Origin: Occallatibacter gabretensis
GTDB taxonomy: Bacteria > Acidobacteriota > Terriglobia > Terriglobales > Acidobacteriaceae
Length of the DNA: 64,000 nucleotides
NCBI RefSeq assembly: GCF_001449115.1
Contig: NZ_LAIJ01000012.1
Location: 310,001 to 374,000 of the forward strand
Reading direction: 5' to 3'
Both the position numbers and the translations under genes were made by a program. Shown piece by piece: positions 1 to 7,962 of this stretch (its first letter is position 1; each line of letters starts with the position of its first letter). A model generated the notes under the pieces. It was not told the origin of the DNA. It did no database searches and worked only from the letters and a program-made list of their open reading frames with translations.

Positions 1-75
1 GTAGGCGTAATTGGGCGGATTCGCGCGCTGGCGGTAGGCGTAGCCAAAGCCTACGCGTTGCAAAAGGCCGCATAG
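1..75 (+). CDS. glyQ: Glycyl-tRNA synthetase alpha subunit, C-terminal end (partial)
   Basis: An open frame enters the window at base 1 and stops with TAG at 73-75, giving 24 residues that end in AYALQKAA. The string IGRIRALAVGVAKAY resembles the C-terminal helix of bacterial GlyQ, where an I-x-R-I-R-x-L-x-x-x-V-A-x-A-Y pattern is usual. The gene sits directly upstream of glyS on the same strand, the normal glyQS order. The alpha subunit carries the class II catalytic core of the alpha2-beta2 enzyme that charges tRNA-Gly. Only the last few percent of the gene is visible, so the call rests on this short match plus context. Confidence 0.72.
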   Translation, partial: VGVIGRIRALAVGVAKAYALQKAA

Positions 76-88
76 GTTTTCACTCACC

Positions 89-215
89 ACTGGGTGCCCC
101 AGGTCCCTCGCATTTGGGGACCTCGGATAGCACTCCCGTAAACTTAAGCTTTGTAACAAGGCACGGCTTTAGCCGTGCCAAATGGGTCCGAAAACAGGAT
201 GGGCTTTAGCCCCCG
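89..215. repeat. Palindromic intergenic element between glyQ and glyS
   Basis: Three short inverted repeats lie in the 161-bp gap. AGGTCCC (101-107) pairs with GGGACCT (117-123). GGCACGGCT (160-168) pairs with AGCCGTGCC (171-179). GGGCT (201-205) pairs with AGCCC (208-212). The ggctttagcc core looks like the REP-like palindromes scattered in intergenic regions of acidobacterial genomes; a related core (ggggctgaagccc) occurs after atpB near 63470. Copy number cannot be judged from one window. The element could form RNA hairpins that lower or stabilise expression between the two subunit genes. Confidence 0.55.
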
Positions 216-236
216 CGGGCATGATGAAAGACGAAA

Positions 237-2366
237 ATGGCTAATTTTTTGCTGGAAATTGGGCTGGAAGAGATTCCGGCGCGGATGATCGCAGGAGCCG
301 AGGCAGAACTGGGCCGGCGCGTGACGGAGCTGCTGACGCGGGAGCGTCTGCTGAGCGAGGGCGCAAAGGTGACGACCTTTTCGACGCCGCGGCGACTGGC
401 TGTGCTGGCTGAAGGCGTGCTTGCTGGCCAGGCAGATACGGAAGAGCAGCTGACCGGGCCTTCGTGGAAGATCGCGTTCAAGGATGATGCGCCGACGGCT
501 GCGGCTGAGGCCTTTGCGAAGAAGGCCGGCGTAGCAGTGAATGATCTTGAGAAGGTGACGACGCCGAAGGGCGAGTATGTAGGTGCAAAGGCGCAGCGTA
601 AGGGGCGCGCGACGGCGGAGATCCTTGCGGGCGAGCTGCCCAAGGAAGTGTTGGCCATCTACTGGGCGAAGAATATGTACTGGCGCGCGAGCAAGCCGGA
701 GCGGTTTGTCAGGCCATTGCGCTGGCTGGTGGCGCTGCTGGACTCCGAGATTGTTCCGGTGGAGATTACCGGGATTGCGGCGAGGCGTGCGAGCCGCGGG
801 CATCGCGTGCTGCATGGTGAAAAGCCGGTGGAGATCGCAGTAGCGGGTGGGTACGTGGAGGCGCTGCGCGGGGCCAAAGTGGTAGTTGAGGTTAGCGAGC
901 GCAGGCAGCTGATTCGCAAGGCCTTGGATAAGGCGACTCGGACAGTGGCTGGAGCGCGCTGGAGAGAAGATGAGCCACTGGTTGAAACGGTGACGCACCT
1001 GACCGAGTGGCCTAGCGTGATCCTGGGAGACTTTGAGCCGGAATACCTGACCCTGCCCGAAGAGGTTCTGGTGACGGTAATGCGCGACCACCAGAAGTAT
1101 TTTGCTGTCGAAGGCGCTGAGGGCAAATTGGCCCCGCATTTTCTGGCGGTGCTGAATACCGAGGTGGATGCCGAAGGTGAAGCGATCATCCGGCACGGAA
1201 ATGCGAAGGTTCTGAGGGCACGGTTCAAGGATGCGCAGTTCTTCTGGGATTTCGATCAGAAGGTGCCGCTGGCGGAACGGGTGGAGAGCCTGAAGGCGGT
1301 GACCTACCACAAGGATTTGGGAAATTATTACTGGAAGACGGAAGAAAATCTCGTCGTTGCGGGCAGGCTGGCTTCGGTCGTGAAGGCTGCGGGCGTCGCG
1401 TTCGACGAGGCGGCCCTGCTGAAGGCCGCTGAATTGGCCAAGACCGATTTGACCACCGAGTTAGTGAAGGAATTTACCGAGTTACAAGGAATCATCGGCG
1501 GCCTTTATGCGCGGGCTCAGGGCCTCGATGAAACAGTGGCCAAGGCCATCTATGACCAATACACACCAGCCTCGACAGAGGATGCAATTCCCACGACTGT
1601 TGAGGGGCAATTGCTCGGCTTGGCAGACCGCATTCAGACAATTACCGCGATGTTCGGCATCGGCTTCAAGCCAACAGGTTCTAAGGATCCATTTGCTCTT
1701 AGAAGAGCAGGAAACGGAATTATCAAAATCCTTGCGGAATCCGATCTTGAGCTGACCTTAGATGGTATTTATTCTGCGATTTATCCGATCTTGAAGATCT
1801 CAGGCCCGAGTTTTAACGAAGTCCAAGTGTTCCTAGGCGAGCGAGTGAAATCCTACTTGATGGAAGCTCGCGGCTTTGCGTATGACGTAGTGAATGCCGT
1901 GACATCCGCGGGGTCAATGGTCGTCGTAACTGAATTCACTTTGGGGGCTGAGAACGTACGTCATACCATTGCCCGCGCAGAAGCCCTGACAGCAGCGCGA
2001 GGGTCGGAAGACTTCGTGGCGGTGTCGGCGGCCTTCAAGAGGATCAAGAACATTCTGCGGCAGGCCGAAGAGAAAAAGTTCGAGATTGGGGCTGCGGATG
2101 GGGCCAAACTTGCATCTGAGGCGCAGAAGCTTCTTGCTCACGCCGATGAACTTGCTCCAAAGGTAAGAAAATACCGCGAGGATCATGCGTACACCGAAGC
2201 GCTCAGCGAGATTGCGACGCTACGGCCCTCGGTGGATGCCTTCTTCGACAAGGTGATGGTACTGGATAACGATCCTGCAGTGAGAGGCGCGAATCTGGGG
2301 CTGATTGCGAGTGTGCTGGAAGGCTTTTCCGGAATTGCGGATTTCAGCGAAATCGTAACGGGATAA
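237..2366 (+). CDS. glyS: Glycyl-tRNA synthetase beta subunit
   Basis: The 709-residue product begins MANFLLEIGLEEIPARMI, the typical GlyS N-terminus (F/L-L-x-E-I-G-x-E-E-I-P). Length matches the family (about 690-720). The beta subunit contributes tRNA binding and, with the alpha subunit, charges tRNA-Gly in the cytoplasm. The C-terminal part has the helical DALR-type anticodon-binding region ending near DPAVRGANLGLIASV. The gene follows glyQ across a palindromic gap, and only a weak purine-rich stretch precedes the ATG. Codons from about 1545 to 1990 are clearly richer in A/T at third positions than the rest of the gene (24 of 60 G/C at 1741-1800 against 43 of 60 at 301-360), which suggests a mosaic history. 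Confidence 0.96.
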   Translation: MANFLLEIGLEEIPARMIAGAEAELGRRVTELLTRERLLSEGAKVTTFSTPRRLAVLAEGVLAGQADTEEQLTGPSWKIAFKDDAPTAAAEAFAKKAGVAVNDLEKVTTPKGEYVGAKAQRKGRATAEILAGELPKEVLAIYWAKNMYWRASKPERFVRPLRWLVALLDSEIVPVEITGIAARRASRGHRVLHGEKPVEIAVAGGYVEALRGAKVVVEVSERRQLIRKALDKATRTVAGARWREDEPLVETVTHLTEWPSVILGDFEPEYLTLPEEVLVTVMRDHQKYFAVEGAEGKLAPHFLAVLNTEVDAEGEAIIRHGNAKVLRARFKDAQFFWDFDQKVPLAERVESLKAVTYHKDLGNYYWKTEENLVVAGRLASVVKAAGVAFDEAALLKAAELAKTDLTTELVKEFTELQGIIGGLYARAQGLDETVAKAIYDQYTPASTEDAIPTTVEGQLLGLADRIQTITAMFGIGFKPTGSKDPFALRRAGNGIIKILAESDLELTLDGIYSAIYPILKISGPSFNEVQVFLGERVKSYLMEARGFAYDVVNAVTSAGSMVVVTEFTLGAENVRHTIARAEALTAARGSEDFVAVSAAFKRIKNILRQAEEKKFEIGAADGAKLASEAQKLLAHADELAPKVRKYREDHAYTEALSEIATLRPSVDAFFDKVMVLDNDPAVRGANLGLIASVLEGFSGIADFSEIVTG

Positions 2367-2433
2367 GCGCCTCAGAACCGCATGACAGAAACGGCCTATC
2401 CTTCGCAATCACTATTATGCGGAGGATATAGCC

Positions 2434-2778
2434 GTGAATCATTTCATTGTCAGTTTCGGAGATACCGAGCTTACGGACGAACAGTCAGCTCGTGTCAAAT
2501 CGGCGATTGAGATGGCAGCAAAGAAAGAGTACGAGTCATTTGCAGCCACCTCCGACGCACTTCCCATTACTCAGTTGCCAACTGGCCCGGGTCCGGGGCA
2601 CCACGGTGGCCGTGGCCCGAGCAATCCGGGGGGCCCCGGTAAGACCAGCCCAACCAAACCGGGCGGCAATCCGGGCACAGGTCCAATAGGAACAGGGAAC
2701 CCGATTGGAAAGCATCAATTCCCAATCGTAAAGCCCGCTTTCTATGACTCCTCTACCAAAACCTGGAAAGCCGCATAG
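2434..2778 (+). CDS. Small Gly/Pro-rich protein of unknown function
   Basis: 114 residues from a GTG start preceded by GGAGG at 2421-2425. The N-terminal 45 residues look folded (MNHFIVSFGDTELTDEQSAR, then a Lys/Glu-rich helix). A low-complexity linker of Gly, Pro, Asn, Thr and His follows (GPGPGHHGGRGPSNPGG and onward), and a short C-terminal block ends in KTWKAA. There is no signal peptide or membrane segment. I do not recognise a family. The compact N-domain plus Gly/Pro tail could suit a small interaction protein or a precursor peptide, but nothing nearby (no maturase or transporter) supports a peptide natural product. It ends before a 13-bp inverted repeat shared with the convergent hydrolase gene. 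Confidence 0.7.
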   Translation: MNHFIVSFGDTELTDEQSARVKSAIEMAAKKEYESFAATSDALPITQLPTGPGPGHHGGRGPSNPGGPGKTSPTKPGGNPGTGPIGTGNPIGKHQFPIVKPAFYDSSTKTWKAA

Positions 2779-2786
2779 CATGCCGA

Positions 2787-2824
2787 AACTCGCTGGCCGT
2801 GGATAAATCTTCGGCCAGCGAGTT
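2787..2824. terminator. Inverted repeat between convergent genes
   Basis: AACTCGCTGGCCG (2787-2799) and CGGCCAGCGAGTT (2812-2824) are perfect 13-bp arms around a 12-base AT-rich loop. The hairpin sits between the stop codons of two convergent genes, the right place for a bidirectional terminator. No T-run follows on either side, so intrinsic termination would be weak or factor-assisted. Confidence 0.55.
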
Positions 2825-2831
2825 AGGCAGG

Positions 2832-3863
2832 TCACTTGCCATCGAGGAATGCGCGAATTGCGGGAAAGAGAGTTGCGGCTTCGCAACCGGGGGCCAGGTG
2901 TCCGCAATCGGACTGCAAGACGATCGTTTTCGCATGGATGAGTTGCGCAAAGTCGAGCGCGGGTTTGGGATTGACCATGTGATCTTGCGCGGCGTTGATA
3001 ATTAGCACCTTTGCCTTGACTCTCTTTGCGGCATCTTCAAGCGAGCCGCCGTGGCCAATGTCATGGGCGCTGATGGCGACGAGGCCTGAGAGCCAATCGT
3101 TGGCGTCAAAGGGAAGAATGCCTTTGGCGTAGGCCTTTGGATAATCTGAGAGGAATTTCTGCGGCGTTTCATCTGCGGCAAAATGCGCGGGCGTCGTGAG
3201 ATGCAGAAGATGAATGGCCTGGACGACAGGTACAGCCGGTGATTTCTCGTAACGTCCCTGATGAAATTCCGGATCGGAGCGGAGAGCATCCTCCTCGGTT
3301 TGCATGAGGAGCGTGTCGTAGCTGGTGGGGTGCGGAGAGCCGACGATGGGGATGGCGACGTCCAGCATATCGGGGTAATCGACGAGCCATTCAAAGGTCT
3401 GGATGCCGCCCATGGAGATTCCCATGACGGCATGGAGATGCTTGATGCCAAGGGTTTCCGTGACGACGCGGTACTGCGAGTTGACCATGTCCTGTATGGC
3501 GTACGCCGGAAAGTCGGGGCCGTGCTGCGGCGCGGGCGCATTGGAGGGCGATGAGGAGACTCCATTGCCGAGTGCGTCGACAGCGATAACAAAATATTTG
3601 CCGGGATCGACGAGCTTGTCCGCACCCACGGAGCCGCCGACGCCGAGGCTCGTTCCGCCGAACCATGTGGTGAAGAGGACGGCGTTGGAGTGGTCCGGAT
3701 TGAGCACGCCCCAGGTACGGTAGCCAATGCGGCAGTGCTGGATTTCCGCGCCGGAGACGAGTTTGCAGGAACCAAGTTCGGCGAACTTCTGCTGGCTGCG
3801 AGCGACATGCGCGAGCGGAACGGTCAGGATGGCGAGAATAGCGACGGAAAAACGGTAGAGCAT
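2832..3863 (-). CDS. Secreted alpha/beta hydrolase of the MetX (homoserine acetyltransferase-like) family
   Basis: About 343 residues. A hydrophobic N-terminus (MLYRFSVAILAILTVPLAHV, then ARSQQ) looks like a signal peptide, so the mature protein is probably periplasmic. The fold is the MetX-like alpha/beta hydrolase: the nucleophile elbow is GISMGG, a strand with LINAAQDHMVNP offers the acid, and DCGHLAPGC carries the catalytic His. True cytosolic MetX is encoded at 55622 in this window, so this paralogue is unlikely to supply methionine synthesis; esterase or acyltransferase activity on an unknown substrate is more likely. I prefer the ATG at 3863; a GTG at 3872 is possible. It lies 21 bp downstream of the RNase T2 gene on the same strand, suggesting co-transcription. 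Confidence 0.85.
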   Translation of the reverse strand: MLYRFSVAILAILTVPLAHVARSQQKFAELGSCKLVSGAEIQHCRIGYRTWGVLNPDHSNAVLFTTWFGGTSLGVGGSVGADKLVDPGKYFVIAVDALGNGVSSSPSNAPAPQHGPDFPAYAIQDMVNSQYRVVTETLGIKHLHAVMGISMGGIQTFEWLVDYPDMLDVAIPIVGSPHPTSYDTLLMQTEEDALRSDPEFHQGRYEKSPAVPVVQAIHLLHLTTPAHFAADETPQKFLSDYPKAYAKGILPFDANDWLSGLVAISAHDIGHGGSLEDAAKRVKAKVLIINAAQDHMVNPKPALDFAQLIHAKTIVLQSDCGHLAPGCEAATLFPAIRAFLDGK

Positions 3864-3884
3864 GGCTGCCACAGTGTACAGGCT

Positions 3885-4553
3885 TCAGCGTGGCGGAGCG
3901 ATGCGGACAGAGTTCGCGCGGCAGGAGCGGACGGCAGGGCAGGCGATGGCGTGGAGAGATTTGTCGAGGCAGATTTCAACGGCAGTGAGGTAGTTGTGGC
4001 CGCAGCTGATGGCAATGGATTGGCTCGAGAGCCCGGGATTGGACTGCGTGAAGAGTCCGGCGATCTGATCGGGCGAAAGCGAAGTCTGCGAGCTGAGATT
4101 GGCGAGCTGCGCGGGGATTTTCACGGATTGGTACGCGGTGCGGGCGGCGGAGAAGAAGTCGTTTGCGGCCAGGCCGGAACAGGTGCCGTGTGTGCGCCAC
4201 TCGTGTTCGAGCAGGCCCGGCTCGGGATAGATGTCGCTGAACTGCGATGGGTTGGGACCGGGCGCGTTGCCGCAATTCTGTGGATAGCTGCCGTCATTGT
4301 TCTGCGGCCAGAGGCCGTGAAGGACGAAGGTTGAGCGGCGGGCGCATTCTGCGGCTTCCGGATGCGAGTGGCAGTATTCGGGCGACCAGGAGAGGTTGAG
4401 TAGATAAAAATCGAATCCGGTGGCGGCGGCGAGGCGAGGATTCGGACGTCTCGGTGGGTCGACCATTACGCCGGGTCTTGGTGCGTCAGACGTATTGGAT
4501 TTGCACGCCGCAAGCGTGAACAGAAGCGCAAGGGAGAGCAGTTTCAACTTCAT
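3885..4553 (-). CDS. Ribonuclease T2 family lipoprotein
   Basis: 222 residues from the ATG at 4553; the frame is open further upstream, but this start gives a clean lipoprotein signal (MKLKLLSLALLFTLAAC, Cys acceptor). Both RNase T2 active-site blocks are present: CAS-1 as FVLHGLWPQ and CAS-2 as HEWRTHGTC, each with its catalytic His. The enzyme cleaves RNA through a 2',3'-cyclic phosphate. Bacterial members such as E. coli RNase I are periplasmic, so a lipid-anchored envelope form would be a scavenging or envelope RNase. It is divergent from the gene at 4673 and probably shares a transcript with the downstream MetX-like hydrolase. Confidence 0.9.
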   Translation of the reverse strand: MKLKLLSLALLFTLAACKSNTSDAPRPGVMVDPPRRPNPRLAAATGFDFYLLNLSWSPEYCHSHPEAAECARRSTFVLHGLWPQNNDGSYPQNCGNAPGPNPSQFSDIYPEPGLLEHEWRTHGTCSGLAANDFFSAARTAYQSVKIPAQLANLSSQTSLSPDQIAGLFTQSNPGLSSQSIAISCGHNYLTAVEICLDKSLHAIACPAVRSCRANSVRIAPPR

Positions 4554-4672
4554 GCGCGCAGCATAGCATGCTTCCACCGAAAACCTCGCACGCATGAGGA
4601 GCCCGTAGAGCAGGGTTTTTGCGCCGCAGGCGCAGTCCGCCGTGCGCGCAGCACCGTCTAGAATAGAGAGAC

Positions 4673-5287
4673 ATGGCAGACGCACTTTATCTGAGTTTGT
4701 GGTATCCGAATCTGCGGCTTATGACGTTGCCGGACAAGCTTGCAGCGGTGCTGGGAAGCTTTGCCGCGCATGGCGGCGAGGCAAAGGTCTACGCGGTAAC
4801 GGTCTGGCCGGTGAGCTGGCAGGAGTCTCCGGTATTTCAGCGCGTGTATGGGCGCGCTGCAGATGGCGGGGCAGAGATCCGTGACGCCGTGCAGGAGGGC
4901 CTGGAGCTGATGCATGACGATTACGCCTATGAGTTCCAGATTGGATGGAGCTTGTGGGAGCCGGAAGTGGCGACGGAGCTCGATCCGAAGTGGGCGCGTG
5001 TGCCGCGGCTGGTGCGAGTCACGGCCTTCGGGCCCCTCTTTGATGAGGCCACCTACGAGCAGGAAGGTCATATCCGCATAGACTTTGGGCCGGACACGCC
5101 GTTTCTGGAAGAAGATGCGGCTCTGAACGAGGAAGCGGCCCGGCACATGGCGCAGAATATCCGGCAGCTTGTGGATTTAACGGCGGCGATGGAGAAGGAG
5201 AGCGGCGCGACGGCGCGGCTTCTATGGAGCGAGCTGGGTGAGAGTCTTGCCACACGGCTTGCGGCGCGGCTGGGGCAAGGGAACTGA
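4673..5287 (+). CDS. Conserved protein of unknown function upstream of lptC
   Basis: 204 residues starting MADALYLSLWYPNLRLMTLP, with no signal peptide or membrane helix. It is acidic, has several Trp residues (WPVSWQ, GWSLWEPE), and ends in a helical segment with SELGESLATRLAARLGQ. The middle (FDEATYEQEGHIRIDFG) suggests an alpha+beta domain. I do not recognise a characterised family. The next gene begins at or just before its stop codon, so the two are translationally close and this protein may have an accessory role in LPS transport or cell-envelope control. That is context only. Confidence 0.8.
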   Translation: MADALYLSLWYPNLRLMTLPDKLAAVLGSFAAHGGEAKVYAVTVWPVSWQESPVFQRVYGRAADGGAEIRDAVQEGLELMHDDYAYEFQIGWSLWEPEVATELDPKWARVPRLVRVTAFGPLFDEATYEQEGHIRIDFGPDTPFLEEDAALNEEAARHMAQNIRQLVDLTAAMEKESGATARLLWSELGESLATRLAARLGQGN

Positions 5288-5291
5288 GCCT

Positions 5292-7928
5292 GTGCGATTG
5301 ACGCCATTTCGACTCACGCCATTCCGTTTGAGCATTGAGCGGTTGCGGACGCTGGTGCTGGTGGCGGGGGGACTGCTGCTGGTGGCGCTGATCGCTTCTC
5401 TTGCCGTCAAACGATGGAAGAGCAAATTCAATATCAATGAGATTCCCAAGAGGCTGGGCGTAGACATTCAGCAGGAAGCCAATGGTGTGACCTACACGCA
5501 GTCGAGGGGCGGGCACACGCTGTTCAAAATTCATGCGAGCAAAGTGACGCAGCTCAAACAGTTGAGCAAAGAAGGCGGCAAGGCGCTGCTGCATGACGTG
5601 AGGATTGAGCTCTACGGCGAGGATGGCAGCCGCGTGGACAAAATCTCAGGCGGAGAGTTTGAGTACGACCAGAAGGCCGGTATCGCAACGGCCGCAGGGC
5701 CGGTAGAGATCACGATTATGAAGCCGGGCGTGGCTCCGGCGGTGGCACCCAAGGCGAATGCGAATGCGGCAGGCAAAGGAACGGCGCTGGGAAGTGCCGC
5801 GCAGACGGCTGCCGCCGATCAGATTGAGGTAAAGACGAGCGGGCTGACCTTTGACCAGAAGACAGGGACAGCGACGACGGAGCAGCCGGTGCAGTTTGAG
5901 CTGGCGCAGGGCAATGGGAACGCCGTGGGTGCGCTCTTCGACTCCAACAGCGGGCACGTGGTGCTGGACCATGACGTTGTGATGACGGTACGGCGCAAGA
6001 CCGGATCCGGCGATGAGGATGTAAAGATTCACGCGCATCATGCGGAGTTTGAGCGGGGCTCGCTGGTTGGGACCATGACGAATGCGGAAGCGGACTATCG
6101 TGGAGGTCACGCAACGGCGGGCGATGCGAAGATGCTCTTCCGGCAGGATGGTTCGGCGGTGCGGATGGATGCGCACGACGGGTTCACGATGACATCGGCG
6201 AGCGGGACGCATGTGAGCGCACCGCAGGGATGGCTTGAGTTTGACGAGAAAAATCATCCGCGGCATGGGCATCTGGAGGGTGGCGTAACGCTGGACTCGG
6301 TGACTGGCGGCCGGCAGTCGCATGGGAGCGCGCCAGTGGCGGAGGTGGAGTTTTCTGAGCTGGGCGATCTGCGGCACGCCCACATGGAGCGCGGCGTGAC
6401 AATGCATAGCGAGGAAGACACAGCAGGAGCGCATGTGAGCCGCGACTGGCGGTCTCCAGTGGCGGATATGGCATTTCGCGCGGGTGCAAAGGGCAAGACC
6501 GAGCTTGCGAGCGTCTTTGGGCAGGGTGGCGTAGTGATGATCGGGCAGACGCGTCGCGGCGATGGCGGAATGACGCCTTCAAAGATGAGCGCGGATCAGG
6601 TGACGGCGCTATTTGCCCCAGGATCGGGTCAGAGCCAGCAGCTGAAACATATAACGGGCGTGGGCCACGCGAGCGTGGAGCAGACGACTGCGACAGGGAC
6701 AGCGCAGACGACGACGGGCGACAAACTGGACGCGGAGTTTGCGCAGGGAGCCAAACCCGCGGATAAGTCTGCGGCGCAGGCGCCTGACGCGGGATTGGCG
6801 AACAGCCAGATTGAGTCCGCGACGATGGATGGGCATGTGACGCTGACGCAGCAGGAAGCGGCCAAGTCGGGCGAGCAACAGCAGCCTGCGCTGCGGGCGA
6901 CGGGCGCTCACGCAGTCTTTGACGGAGGATGGCTGCACCTCACGGGAAATCCGCGCGTGGTGAATGGCGGCCTGGACATGACGGCGGACAAGCTGGACAT
7001 TGCGCAGGCAGCGGCGAATGCTGCTGGAGCGTCTGCAAAGACCCCGCAGGCTGGAAATACAGGCGGGGATGCCTTTGCGCATGGCAATGTGAAGGCGACG
7101 TGGCTGAATGACGGGCGCAACGCGAATACGTCGGGGAATGTTCCAAATGGATCCGCAGGTGGTGGGACGGTTGGATTTGGCGGACAGACGCCGGCGCACG
7201 TGATTGCGGCGGAGGCGGAGTTCCACCAGGCTACTGGCGAGGCGACATTCAAGGGACAGGCGCGACTGTGGCAGGATGCGAATTCCGTGGCTGCACCGGT
7301 GATTGTGCTGGACAGGAATAAGCAGACGCTGACGGCGCATGGAGCGGGTGCAGCGAATCCGGTGAAGCTGGTGCTGCTGAGCGCAGGTGGTGCGCCTGGC
7401 GCCATGTCGAGTCCGAAAACTGATTCCGGAAAGCCGGGCGATAGGAAACAGACTACACCGTCTGTGATTCGTGTGAGTGGCGGAGATCTGCTCTATTCAG
7501 ATACAACGCGGAAAGCAGTGTTGCATGCCGCACCCGGTGGAACAGTCACGGCGGAGACGGGAACGGCGATTTCAAATTCGGATGTTGTGGAGCTGACGCT
7601 GTTGCCGACGGGGACTGGTGCGACGAAGGATGCGAGCGGTAGTGCAAAGGCTAGCACGTCTCAGGTAGACAAAATGACTGCAAAGGGCAATGTGGTATTG
7701 ACTTCGCAGGGGCGGCAGGGCACGGGCGAGCAACTTATCTACACAGGACAGACGGGGCAGTATGTGCTGACGGGTACGGCTGCAAAGCCTCCGAAATTGA
7801 GCGATCCTGCGCAGGGAGTAGTAACTGGCAACGCTTTGATTTTCAATAGCCACGATGATAGCGTCAGTATCGAAGGCGCGGGAAACAAGACGACAACAAC
7901 GACGCACGCGCCGGCGAAAACGAAGTAA
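5292..7928 (+). CDS. lptC: Very large LptC/OstA-domain LPS export protein
   Basis: 878 residues from the GTG at 5292; an alternative GTG at 5238 adds 18 residues but overlaps the previous gene by 50 bp. A short basic N-terminus is followed by one membrane segment (LRTLVLVAGGLLLVALIASL). An LptC-like domain comes next (GVDIQQEANGVTYTQSRGG, LHDVRIELYGEDG, KISGGEFEYDQKAG). The remaining 650 or so residues repeat beta-strand patterns of OstA/LptA type, with recurring TMDGHVTLTQ, AKGNVVLTSQ and GEQLIYTGQTGQYVLTG. LptC is about 190 residues in E. coli, so this protein probably joins LptC anchoring with several LptA-like jellyroll modules that carry LPS across the periplasm. No separate lptA is visible here. 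lptB follows 34 bp downstream. Confidence 0.85.
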   Translation: MRLTPFRLTPFRLSIERLRTLVLVAGGLLLVALIASLAVKRWKSKFNINEIPKRLGVDIQQEANGVTYTQSRGGHTLFKIHASKVTQLKQLSKEGGKALLHDVRIELYGEDGSRVDKISGGEFEYDQKAGIATAAGPVEITIMKPGVAPAVAPKANANAAGKGTALGSAAQTAAADQIEVKTSGLTFDQKTGTATTEQPVQFELAQGNGNAVGALFDSNSGHVVLDHDVVMTVRRKTGSGDEDVKIHAHHAEFERGSLVGTMTNAEADYRGGHATAGDAKMLFRQDGSAVRMDAHDGFTMTSASGTHVSAPQGWLEFDEKNHPRHGHLEGGVTLDSVTGGRQSHGSAPVAEVEFSELGDLRHAHMERGVTMHSEEDTAGAHVSRDWRSPVADMAFRAGAKGKTELASVFGQGGVVMIGQTRRGDGGMTPSKMSADQVTALFAPGSGQSQQLKHITGVGHASVEQTTATGTAQTTTGDKLDAEFAQGAKPADKSAAQAPDAGLANSQIESATMDGHVTLTQQEAAKSGEQQQPALRATGAHAVFDGGWLHLTGNPRVVNGGLDMTADKLDIAQAAANAAGASAKTPQAGNTGGDAFAHGNVKATWLNDGRNANTSGNVPNGSAGGGTVGFGGQTPAHVIAAEAEFHQATGEATFKGQARLWQDANSVAAPVIVLDRNKQTLTAHGAGAANPVKLVLLSAGGAPGAMSSPKTDSGKPGDRKQTTPSVIRVSGGDLLYSDTTRKAVLHAAPGGTVTAETGTAISNSDVVELTLLPTGTGATKDASGSAKASTSQVDKMTAKGNVVLTSQGRQGTGEQLIYTGQTGQYVLTGTAAKPPKLSDPAQGVVTGNALIFNSHDDSVSIEGAGNKTTTTTHAPAKTK

Positions 7929-7962
7929 GACGCCGCAGGAAGCAAGCAGAGAAGCGAGCTGG

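Noticed and set aside
144..1310. Long minus-strand ORF of 388 codons opposite glyS
   Set aside because: It is the antisense shadow of a GC-rich core gene; composition is His/Arg/Leu-rich without any family pattern.
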